The notes beneath the pieces were generated by a model. The model worked only from the letters and a program-made list of their open reading frames with translations. It did no database searches and had not been told where the DNA came from. Shown here one piece after another: positions 43,153 through 50,659 of a stretch of 54,789 nt of DNA. The stretch comes from Deltaproteobacteria bacterium (lineage in GTDB: Bacteria > Bdellovibrionota > FAC87 > UBA2466): the NCBI GenBank assembly GCA_016196825.1, contig JACPWY010000027.1, positions 1-54,789 of the forward strand, read 5' to 3'. Position 1 is the first letter of the stretch. Each line of letters starts with the position of its first letter. Both the position numbers and the translations under genes were made by a program.

Positions 43153-44059
43153 GCCCCACCCGCGTGGTCACGCCGTAGCCGAAGGCCGCTCTTGCCGTTT
43201 GCACGACGACCACATCTCGCTGGTCTTTGGGATCGAATGCTCGTCTCCCATGGAGAAAACGACGGTTATCAAGCATGAGAAGATCCCCCTTCTGCCACTT
43301 GTGTTCAAAGGTGAGCTGAGCGGACGTCTTCCTGATTTGGTCGGTGAACTCTTCCGCAATGGCTGTGCCATCCACTAATGACCGCCTCAAGAGCTGCGGT
43401 TCATCCGCCGCGTCGATGATCAGGTGGTTGGCAAAACATATCATGCCATTTTGTCGCCCCTCCGTGACCGCACTTCGAATTTGAGTGAACTCGGTCACCG
43501 AGGAATCGAAGTCCAGCCAAGCATTGCAGGTCCCAGGGCTATTGAACAACCAAGGCCTTCGACCCCGCCCTGGAGTGTTTTGCGTAAACGGAACGCGCGC
43601 ATCATAGCGAATGGGATGCTCCAGGAAATAGTTTTTCGCTTGAGCGGTTAATTGCTTCCAAAGCTCAGCGCCATCGCAGAGAATGGTTTCGCCCCCCTTG
43701 CCACCCGCTGGCTGAACACAACAAAACCAAATCACCTCGGGCCAAGCCGGTGTGAAACTGCCCTCGCTGTGAAGGTCAACCTGTTTCGTCCACGGATCCA
43801 CGCTCCGGATAAACTGCGCCCCAAAACGATTGGGCCGCCTCATCGTATCGCGCGAATAGCTCTCGGTGAAAACGTCGGTGATCGAAAGCAAACGGGAGGG
43901 TTCAATTTGAAATCCTCGAAAGAGGATCGCGCCCTGCGACTCAAACAGTGAAATGACCTCTAGGGGCGGGATGTCGAACCGACGGGCAGAGCTCGCCGCA
44001 ACAACGGCAAAGGGAAGACTTGAGCGCTGTGAGACCTCGGCGTTTTGAATGAAAGCCAT
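43127..44059 (-). CDS. TauD/TfdA-family 2OG-Fe(II) dioxygenase
   Basis: A 310-residue enzyme using Fe(II) and 2-oxoglutarate. Iron ligands: His and Glu in VDLHSEGSFTPAWP (TauD-like 'H-D/E') and the distal His in DNRRFLHGRRAF. The following arginines (DPKDQRDVVVVQTAR) bind 2-oxoglutarate. FNSPGTCNAWLDF is similar to clavaminate-synthase/SyrP-type members that act on carrier-protein-bound amino acids. It overlaps the acyl carrier protein gene at the 3' end. Inferred role: hydroxylates a substrate held by that carrier. Confidence 0.82.
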   Translation of the reverse strand: MAFIQNAEVSQRSSLPFAVVAASSARRFDIPPLEVISLFESQGAILFRGFQIEPSRLLSITDVFTESYSRDTMRRPNRFGAQFIRSVDPWTKQVDLHSEGSFTPAWPEVIWFCCVQPAGGKGGETILCDGAELWKQLTAQAKNYFLEHPIRYDARVPFTQNTPGRGRRPWLFNSPGTCNAWLDFDSSVTEFTQIRSAVTEGRQNGMICFANHLIIDAADEPQLLRRSLVDGTAIAEEFTDQIRKTSAQLTFEHKWQKGDLLMLDNRRFLHGRRAFDPKDQRDVVVVQTARAAFGYGVTTRVGLKQPSSAG

Positions 44060-44153
44060 TCTTATGATTTTACACGCCTTTACGACCGCAGGCTCAACCC
44101 ATTGCAGCGGACTCCCCCAAGAAAGGACGTTCGAAAGCTGGTAGGATTCGATT

Positions 44154-46037
44154 CTAGTTCAGGTGCCAAAAATAGTGGGCGTAGGAAAACATCACTCGGT
44201 AGCCGCCAAGGCCCCAGGCGTTTTCTAGGCGAAGCTCGTTATCTTGGGAAAGCGCAAAGGCGCCGCTTGCTGTTGCACTGAGATCATCAATCACCACACC
44301 GCCCCAGCGCCGTTCGCCAACAGCACCGAGCGTGAGGCGTAAAGTCGCAAAAGGCGTCCAAAGAAGTCCTGTTTGAAGTCCCGCGCCAAAGTGAAAGCCT
44401 TGCCCTCGGTAATCACTCTGCCCCACATCAATGAGCGGCATCGCGTACACGAGAAGCGATCGCATCGGCCGCACGGCGTAGCCGAGTGAGTACCTCAGGT
44501 ATTTTCTAAAGACCCGCTCGCCAGCACCGTCCTCCTCCATCAGAATGCCGAGGCGCCAGGAAAACGGAGTCATGTTGGGCTTCTGAGGAACGAGCGAGAC
44601 GATGTCGAGAAGTCCCAGGCGAGAAAGCTGGACCGAATTTGGAAGAGCCCGAAAATCGAGATCGAGAAACCGAATCTCCAGATCGCCCGAAAAACCGTTT
44701 CCCTGTCCGAGCACGTCGTGGAGCGCCGGTCGCCAGTTGAACCCGAAAGCCGTGCCGAATCGATCGATCTGAGGCCCCACGGCCACCCTCACCGATCCGT
44801 GGCTCAACGCTGGATTGGCAGTCTTTTCAGGCTGCGGAATCTGCTCGGGCACTTCCGGAATTCGAGAGCGCCTCAAGAGAAGGTCGTTCCGCAGAGTCGC
44901 ATACTTTGTCCCTGCCTTTTCGCCCGACATCTTTTCCGTATAGTCGATAAACTCTAACACGGTATCAATCACACGAGCTTTCTGACCATTTCTCAACCCG
45001 TCCATCTTCTGGAATTGCGACTTGATCACGTCCTTTACTGCGCCGCGCTCCTCATCGGTCGCTAGCATCTCAAACCGACTCAAGTACCTGGTGAGCGACG
45101 ACGGCCAAAACCGCGTGGCCGTCACAAGACCAGGACTTGAATTGATACTTCTGGCCACATCAGTTGGCGTCACCCACAGCGCAATATCCTCGGCAAAGTG
45201 AAAACTGGGGTCGGTGAGGTCTAAAAGAACAAAGAGGACCGAGGCACAATTCACATCCAGATAGAAGTACGGGATCGTCTGACGGCCGACCTCCCAAACG
45301 CTCTTCACCATCAGATCGACCTGGTCGGGGGAGAGCTTCAGCTCATACTCCCAAAGGTCCCGACTCTCCCGGTTGTTGTACTCCTGAATCTTCCCATAAT
45401 AGGGCAAGACATCGAATACGCCGGGAAACCCGCCGGCCGTTCCTCTCCATGCATACAAGAGTGGATTATTCGTGTTGGGTGTCGCCGCAAACCCAACTGC
45501 ATGATCGAGAAGTGCCGAACCACGCGACCGTCGGTGAAATCGGAAAAGCGTGTGACCGAAGAGGGACGCCGGATTCCCCATGTAACCTGACGAAAACACC
45601 AGCGACACGCGATCTGAATCGATTTGCTCCAAAAACTGGTTAAGCCGCTCACAGGCCATCGAGGGGGCGCTCGCCGGGAAATCGAGCTTCGACCGGAGCC
45701 ACTGATTGCGCGCCGGAAACTGGCACTGCGCGTGCCGACTCACGGGTGGATCGATATTCAGCTGAAGCTGCGGGTCGGGATCCAAGAGCGCCGCGAGAGT
45801 CGCCTCGAGCTCTCCTTGGGGATCCGTCGAACCACGAGGGGTCAGAAAGAAATCACTATAGGGGATGAGGCTCTTTTCGGGGCCGAACCAACGTTGGGAG
45901 TAGAAGAGTAGCTTCTTCCACTGCGGGTTCTGGCTCAAACGCAAGGCCCGGGACCTGGCCACTAGCACGTCAATATCGGCGCTAGCAAAAAGCCAGGAAC
46001 CCGAGCCCCACAGAACTACAAACAACAACCAACGCAT
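44154..46037 (-). CDS. DUF4105 envelope protein with C-terminal beta-barrel
   Basis: A 627-residue exported protein (signal peptide MRWLLFVVLWGSGSWLFAS). The DUF4105 core contains SSGYMGNPASLFGHTLFRF with conserved Ser, His and Arg, and the DVNCASVL cysteine region, a papain-like periplasmic domain (Lnb N-terminal type). The last about 200 residues alternate as outer-membrane barrel strands, for example RYSLGYAVRPMRSLLVY. It is third in an operon after two DUF3015 genes, overlapping the second by one base. The association of these families recurs in Bdellovibrio relatives. Substrate unknown. Confidence 0.82.
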   Translation of the reverse strand: MRWLLFVVLWGSGSWLFASADIDVLVARSRALRLSQNPQWKKLLFYSQRWFGPEKSLIPYSDFFLTPRGSTDPQGELEATLAALLDPDPQLQLNIDPPVSRHAQCQFPARNQWLRSKLDFPASAPSMACERLNQFLEQIDSDRVSLVFSSGYMGNPASLFGHTLFRFHRRSRGSALLDHAVGFAATPNTNNPLLYAWRGTAGGFPGVFDVLPYYGKIQEYNNRESRDLWEYELKLSPDQVDLMVKSVWEVGRQTIPYFYLDVNCASVLFVLLDLTDPSFHFAEDIALWVTPTDVARSINSSPGLVTATRFWPSSLTRYLSRFEMLATDEERGAVKDVIKSQFQKMDGLRNGQKARVIDTVLEFIDYTEKMSGEKAGTKYATLRNDLLLRRSRIPEVPEQIPQPEKTANPALSHGSVRVAVGPQIDRFGTAFGFNWRPALHDVLGQGNGFSGDLEIRFLDLDFRALPNSVQLSRLGLLDIVSLVPQKPNMTPFSWRLGILMEEDGAGERVFRKYLRYSLGYAVRPMRSLLVYAMPLIDVGQSDYRGQGFHFGAGLQTGLLWTPFATLRLTLGAVGERRWGGVVIDDLSATASGAFALSQDNELRLENAWGLGGYRVMFSYAHYFWHLN

Positions 46038-46537
46038 TAGACTCTATCGCAGGAAAGATTCCCCTGGCGAATGAGGCCCAAAACATTCTCAAGCGCGGCA
46101 TTCGGCTCGGAGCCGAAGATCTGCGCGTGATTGCTCTGGGCGAGCGTCGCGAATTGATTGCTGTCACAACCGAGCACCTCGGCCAAGGCCACGAGGTGTT
46201 CCCCGGCCCCTTGAGCGGCCTCGCGGGTGATCGACTCGTAGTTCGATGACACAAACACCTGCTGTTCCATCAACAGGGCATGGTCGCCCGGATTGTTGGT
46301 GCAGTTGCTCGTGCCGGTCGTCATGGCGAAGGTGTTGAGACCTTCCAGACCGATGATGTAATCGATGGCTGCCTTACCGGCTTGGGGAATCATGGTGTTA
46401 TCCTGGATGAACAACGAGATAACGCCACAGCCGCCCATTCCGTAGCTGTGTTTTTTGTAACCACCTTGATCCTTGCCCGCGGCAAAGCTGATCATGGGGA
46501 GTGTGACTGCGATGACAATTAATAGCGTGCGTTTCAT
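46037..46537 (-). CDS. DUF3015 exported protein
   Basis: A 166-residue secreted protein with signal peptide LLIVIAVTLPMISFAAG and the family start YGMGGCGVISLFIQDN. It has three pairs of cysteines (GGCG, SNCTN, LGCDS/LSCDRV) that may form disulfides. A paralogue lies 25 bp upstream. AGGAG precedes the ATG. Function unknown; the adjacent DUF4105 protein suggests an envelope role. Confidence 0.85.
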   Translation of the reverse strand: MKRTLLIVIAVTLPMISFAAGKDQGGYKKHSYGMGGCGVISLFIQDNTMIPQAGKAAIDYIIGLEGLNTFAMTTGTSNCTNNPGDHALLMEQQVFVSSNYESITREAAQGAGEHLVALAEVLGCDSNQFATLAQSNHAQIFGSEPNAALENVLGLIRQGNLSCDRV

Positions 46538-46562
46538 TAGATAATCTCCTCTTAAAAAAGTG

Positions 46563-47051
46563 CTAGCTCAGGTATTGGCAGTTTTGGCCAATCTCAGGGC
46601 GGCTTTTCAGCGTCCCTTTGATCGATTCAAGAACAGCCATGCCGCCAGGAGCAGCGAGGATCGTCTGCGCGTTTGACTTCAGCTCCATGCGAACAGCAGG
46701 AGCAACCGCAGCCGAGCAACCGAGCGCTTCCGTGAACGCAGCCAGTGTCTCGCCTTCGCCCTGAGTGATCTCTTTCGCCAATGAGGAGAGGTTATGACGG
46801 ATGAACTTCTCTTGAAGCTCAGCCTTCTTATCGCCCTCATCAGGCACGCAGTTCGACGTACCGGAAACGATTCCGAAGAACTTCGTCGCCGCCGTGCCGT
46901 TCGTCGTTGCTGCAAAAGCTTGCACAACGCCGCCGCCCTCGGGGTCGATCACGTAGCTCCCCAAACCACATCCCGCCATGCCGTACTTCCTCGCGCCAAA
47001 GCCTGATGTACAGATCAGTGCAATGGCAATGATGCCAACCAATCGTTGCAT
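46563..47051 (-). CDS. DUF3015 exported protein, paralogue
   Basis: A 162-residue secreted protein (signal peptide VGIIAIALICTSGFGA) starting the operon. It shares with its downstream neighbour YGMAGCGLGSYV, GTSNC and the EITQGEGETLAAFTEALGC helix, so the pair arose by tandem duplication. GGAGC precedes the ATG at 47051. Confidence 0.85.
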   Translation of the reverse strand: MQRLVGIIAIALICTSGFGARKYGMAGCGLGSYVIDPEGGGVVQAFAATTNGTAATKFFGIVSGTSNCVPDEGDKKAELQEKFIRHNLSSLAKEITQGEGETLAAFTEALGCSAAVAPAVRMELKSNAQTILAAPGGMAVLESIKGTLKSRPEIGQNCQYLS

Positions 47052-47176
47052 ACGATGCTCCTTTCAATGTTAGGAAAAAACCAACTCCACAAATATCTTA
47101 CGAATGCGCGTCAAGGATTACAACAAGTTAAATGATTCTCATTCGAACTCTAACGCGCGTTTTGGATCGCGGTGCG

Positions 47177-48028
47177 TCACTTTTTTGGGAAGAGGATCGC
47201 GCGCGCTTCTGCGACCGAAGCAATCGATCGCCCGAGTGACTTTGCAAGACAGGCGATGTCAGTCACGAGTTCCGCGTTATTCTTCGCGAGCACACCTTTG
47301 CGAAGATAAAGATTGTCTTCGAGCCCTACGCGTACGTTCCCGCCGAGCCGGACCGCAATCTCAGCACACGGCCGCTCAAATCGCCCAACACCGGCAATGC
47401 CCCAAGAGAAAGGCTGCGGCAGTTGTGAAATCAAAAACTCAACACGCTTCCCCGTCGTCTCCTCTGGACCAAAGGGCAGGGCCCCGCCCGGGACGCCCAG
47501 TACAAACTGCACATGATAGGGAGCATCCACAGCCCCCTCTTTGATCAATGAGTGAAGCTCATCGATGTGACCCAGATCATAGATCTCAAATTCCGGCACC
47601 ACACCATTGTCACGAAACGCTTTCGCCAGTGCGCGCATATCGGGCCGCGTGTTCACAAAGGTGTCATTGCCAAAATTCATCGTGCCGAGGTTGAACGACG
47701 CCATCTCCGGTTTCAACGTGAGGGGCTGAATTCGCCGCTCCATCTTTTCTCCAACGGCACCGCCCGTTGAGATCTGAAGAATTGGCTGCTCCAAACCCGC
47801 CGCCTTCACTGCACTCCTGATCGCCACAAACGACCTCTCAAAATGACGGAGCTCCTGACTCGGGCCGTACTCATCATCCCTCACATGAATATGGATCACC
47901 GAAGCCCCAGCCTCCACCACCCCCACCACCGCCTCCGCCTGCTCACCAGGCGTCACCGGCAACTGAGGATGCTGACTCTTATCAATCTCCGCCCCCGTAA
48001 TCGCACACGTAATGATCAATTCTTCCAT
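47177..48028 (-). CDS. BKACE-family beta-keto acid cleavage enzyme (Kce-like)
   Basis: A 283-residue TIM-barrel zinc enzyme of the 3-keto-5-aminohexanoate cleavage family, which condenses a beta-keto acid with acetyl-CoA. The zinc ligands are His46 and His48 in VIHIHVRDDEYG with a glutamate further on, and TGAEIDKSQHPQLPVTP at the N-terminus is the family start. GAGGAA precedes the ATG. No lysine-fermentation genes are nearby, so the actual keto acid is open. The REP-like palindrome lies right upstream. Confidence 0.9.
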   Translation of the reverse strand: MEELIITCAITGAEIDKSQHPQLPVTPGEQAEAVVGVVEAGASVIHIHVRDDEYGPSQELRHFERSFVAIRSAVKAAGLEQPILQISTGGAVGEKMERRIQPLTLKPEMASFNLGTMNFGNDTFVNTRPDMRALAKAFRDNGVVPEFEIYDLGHIDELHSLIKEGAVDAPYHVQFVLGVPGGALPFGPEETTGKRVEFLISQLPQPFSWGIAGVGRFERPCAEIAVRLGGNVRVGLEDNLYLRKGVLAKNNAELVTDIACLAKSLGRSIASVAEARAILFPKK

Positions 48029-48207
48029 AATTCCTCTGCAGGTACGGACTTCCTTTTGAGGAATCCATCATAGCCATTCCCCAAAAGGAAGTCCGTACCT
48101 TTTCCCCCCTTTTCGGGATTGGCGCCCGCGGTCCAAGGGACGGCCACTGACGCGCCGACTTCATTTCCCGGTTCCACCAAATCTTCGAGCGGCTTGTCGC
48201 CCCGATG
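48029..48207. other. intergenic region between the HNH and BKACE genes
   Basis: Holds the REP-like palindrome at 48040-48100 and the start of a hairpin at 48201. Between them I see no gene. Confidence 0.5.
48040..48100. repeat. REP-like palindrome
   Basis: AGGTACGGACTTCCTTTTG (48040-48058) and its exact 19-bp reverse complement (48082-48100) enclose a 23-nt loop. No U-run follows on either side, so it is more like a dispersed REP element than a terminator. Confidence 0.75.
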
Positions 48208-48231
48208 TTACCGCTGCGCGATAACATCGGG
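48201..48231 (-). repeat. hairpin overlapping the HNH gene stop codon
   Basis: CCCGATGTTA (48201-48210) and TAACATCGGG (48222-48231) form a perfect 10-bp stem around an 11-nt loop. The stop codon of the HNH gene (48208-48210) lies in one arm. It has no U-run; it could slow or end transcription, or protect the 3' end. Confidence 0.55.
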
Positions 48232-49047
48232 TGCTCTTGGTAGCGTGAAAGGCTTTTGCCAATGAGGAAAGTCTTGCCGTGCTTTATAAAGATTATGAGC
48301 TCTGCAGAGGAGCCTTAGGTTCGCTAGATCTCGACTGCTCCCGCCCAAAGCGTACGGCCGAATATGATCGATCTGCAGGTGTGCGGCTTGGCTGCACCGA
48401 ACACCATTTGGACCAACGTAGCCGCACCGATAGCCATCACGATCTTTTACCTCTTTCGCCGTACGCGCTTGCACACGGTGGGTCTGACGTGGCGTGAAGG
48501 TGTTTCGGGTTTTCTTCTGTCTCACGAAGCTCTTGAGCACTCTCTTCAAAAGCGCGGCTCCATCTTTTTCCGACGCGAGCCTCTTTGCCTTTTCGAGAAG
48601 TTCTTTGAGCTCCTCATCTAAAACGATTTTTAAGATCTCTTTCTTTTGGATCTTTTCAGGAAACTCCTTCGCCAAGATATCAGCCACCTCCCGGGAAGGT
48701 TTATTAATGATCCTGGGAAGAAGGTCTTGGGCGTTTGATTTCTCAAGAACAGGAGAAAGCAGAGTAAGAGAAGTCAAAGACAGAGTCCCGTTCTCAAGAA
48801 GAGGCTTCACCTCAACAACTTTTTGACTCAGCCGACAGGCCTGAATGCGCCGGTGAGTTTCGCCCTCGGAGTACCCAAGATATCGAATGCAAAAGCCATA
48901 GAGGCTAGCATAGCCTTCCTTGAGCCAAAGCCGGCGGCGATCGACTTCAGCCAGGTAATCGAGCACTCGGCTGGTCTGGATCTTTTCCTTGAGCACTGCA
49001 GCTTTTGTTTCCACCAAAAGAGTTTCATCGCAAAGTTTTTCAAACAT
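48208..49047 (-). CDS. HNH endonuclease-domain protein
   Basis: A 279-residue protein starting at ATG 49047, which has AGGAGG at ideal spacing; an in-frame start at 49095 is rejected. The N-terminal 190 residues are helical and charged (RRLWLKEGYASLYGFCIRYLG, RRIQACRL). The C-terminal HNH nuclease reads RDGYRCGYVG, HLQIDHIRPYALGG, LRLLCRAHNLYKA with the zinc-binding cysteines. This architecture is frequent and multi-copy in Bdellovibrio relatives. Target unknown. Confidence 0.88.
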   Translation of the reverse strand: MFEKLCDETLLVETKAAVLKEKIQTSRVLDYLAEVDRRRLWLKEGYASLYGFCIRYLGYSEGETHRRIQACRLSQKVVEVKPLLENGTLSLTSLTLLSPVLEKSNAQDLLPRIINKPSREVADILAKEFPEKIQKKEILKIVLDEELKELLEKAKRLASEKDGAALLKRVLKSFVRQKKTRNTFTPRQTHRVQARTAKEVKDRDGYRCGYVGPNGVRCSQAAHLQIDHIRPYALGGSSRDLANLRLLCRAHNLYKARQDFPHWQKPFTLPRAPDVIAQR

Positions 49048-49554
49048 AGAGCCTCCTAATTGAGATGACTCTAACCCAGGTTTTTGACGACGCATTTTTC
49101 AAGAGAAAAAACCCAATGAAATCGTAAGATGACCACACAAAGTTGATCGCTTTTGCAAAAAGAGTAAAACCAACCTCAAAAACCGATCTGATTCCAACAA
49201 CTTATCATTGATAGATCTGAATCACTTCAAGATTCCGTCAATAAAAATAAACGACTCTTCACAAAAAAATGGAGCCCTGGGGCTAGGTCAAAGCCGCCTC
49301 CACAGGTGTCCGAAATCCCGAACCGGATCGGACTATCTCCAACCAAAACATGGAGTGGCTCCGCTTCCCCGCAACAGCAAGAAGGGTCGCCTCCGCCACC
49401 CACCCCACCTCCACCCCAGAAGCCAGCGGCCTCTCGCATCCCAGTTCCCCGGCAACGCCTCCCACCTGCGGCGCCGTCCGTTCCCGCTTGGCACAGGCGG
49501 TGCATACTCGCTCACCGGCACCTGAGAGAGTGCTCCCTCGCAGGCGGAGATTTC
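49048..49554. other. intergenic region with a proline-rich stretch
   Basis: About 500 bp. The part to 49270 is AT-rich and carries no gene. From 49306 an open frame continues in frame into the lipoprotein gene and encodes a proline-rich run (SPPPPTPPPPQKP). This could be the end of an older gene, but it has no ribosome-binding site and would put 83 residues before a clean signal peptide, so I leave it uncalled. Confidence 0.4.
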
Positions 49555-50460
49555 ATGAAGAGAGCCGTTCTTAAGCTTTCAGTTCTTCTTTCGGTGACAA
49601 TTCTTGTCTCTGGCTGCGGCCTTGTGAGCGATCTTCTGTTTGGTCCCAGAGCCTCCAAGCACAAGAGCGGTACGGGTGAAGCGCCGGCTGCCCAAGTGGA
49701 TTTCCAGTTTGAAAACTCCATTCAGGGTTACTACAAAGAGGCGATCCAAAAAGATCTCGGCATCCTGTCCGACGCAGGACTATCCGGGATGGACGGCAGT
49801 GATATTCTCGACATCAGCAGCTTCGACAACAACAGTCTCCGCGACTGGCTCTCGGCTCGCGTGAAATACATTATCCCCCAATCCTTTCCACGATCTTATT
49901 CGACCGAAAAATCGGGAGTTTCCTATCCATCTGACCTTTTCGGCGCCCTCTTCGACCCCGCTGGCAGCGCGACAATGTCCAACTTCGGCGTCGGCGTCTA
50001 CAACTCCGGCAAAAAGGCTCGCGCGGTCTACTCCATCTGGTTTAACGCCGCCAAGGTGATCGTCACCTCTCCCCGCATGGGGATCGTAAAGATCGAGGAC
50101 TCGCTCCTCACCGGCCGCATCGTCCCGGGCAGCAGCTACCTCGATGATGTGAACTCCTACTTTCGCATCTCCACCTATTTCCATGAAGGCCGCCACAGCG
50201 ACGGCCATGGCGCCGACACCGGTCTTTTGCACGAGGTCTGCCCATCAGGTGACTACGCCGGCAAATCGGCCTGCGATCGGTATACCAACGGGCCCTACTC
50301 CGTGGCCCGTGTGCTCCTCAGCCATTTCCGCGACATCTGCAAAGACTGTAACAAAAAAGAAAAATCGGCCATCGACCTCTTCATCGCCGACAACGCCGCC
50401 CGCGTGACTGACAACGCCCGCCAGGCGGATCCCGCCCCCGAGTCGGTCATCTACCCCTAA
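49555..50460 (+). CDS. lipoprotein with HEGRH zincin motif, putative metalloprotease
   Basis: A 301-residue lipoprotein from the ATG at 49555 (GGCGGAG upstream) with lipobox LVSGC. I do not recognise a named family. The motif RISTYFHEGRHSDGHG at about residue 210 has the HExxH pattern of zinc metalloproteases, and a further His (GLLHEVCP) and acidic residues follow. Cysteines in CPSGDYAGKSACDRY and CKDCNK may form disulfides. It lies just ahead of the giant secreted protein on the same strand, so it could process surface proteins; that is inference. Confidence 0.65.
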   Translation: MKRAVLKLSVLLSVTILVSGCGLVSDLLFGPRASKHKSGTGEAPAAQVDFQFENSIQGYYKEAIQKDLGILSDAGLSGMDGSDILDISSFDNNSLRDWLSARVKYIIPQSFPRSYSTEKSGVSYPSDLFGALFDPAGSATMSNFGVGVYNSGKKARAVYSIWFNAAKVIVTSPRMGIVKIEDSLLTGRIVPGSSYLDDVNSYFRISTYFHEGRHSDGHGADTGLLHEVCPSGDYAGKSACDRYTNGPYSVARVLLSHFRDICKDCNKKEKSAIDLFIADNAARVTDNARQADPAPESVIYP

Positions 50461-50659
50461 TTCACAACTCAAGAATGGCACCTTACTATGGTAAGACGGA
50501 GAGGCATGGACCCGGTAGAGGGCAATTGTAAAGGGATTGTGAAGGAAAAACGCGGCACTAGCCCCTCTGCATGATGATCGTGAAAACCGGCAAATATAAT
50601 TCATGGTTTTCGATAAACACTCCGAAATCCTCAATGTGATTCCCTCTCAGAGAGTTCCT
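50461..50659. other. intergenic leader of the giant secreted protein
   Basis: 199 bp with a weak CTTAC/GTAAG hairpin near 50484 and no recognised terminator. The start of the next gene has no clear Shine-Dalgarno (AGAGAG only). Confidence 0.4.

Noticed and set aside
49306..49554. Proline-rich extension of the HEGRH lipoprotein
   Set aside because: It has no ribosome-binding site and would bury a clean lipoprotein signal peptide behind 83 residues.
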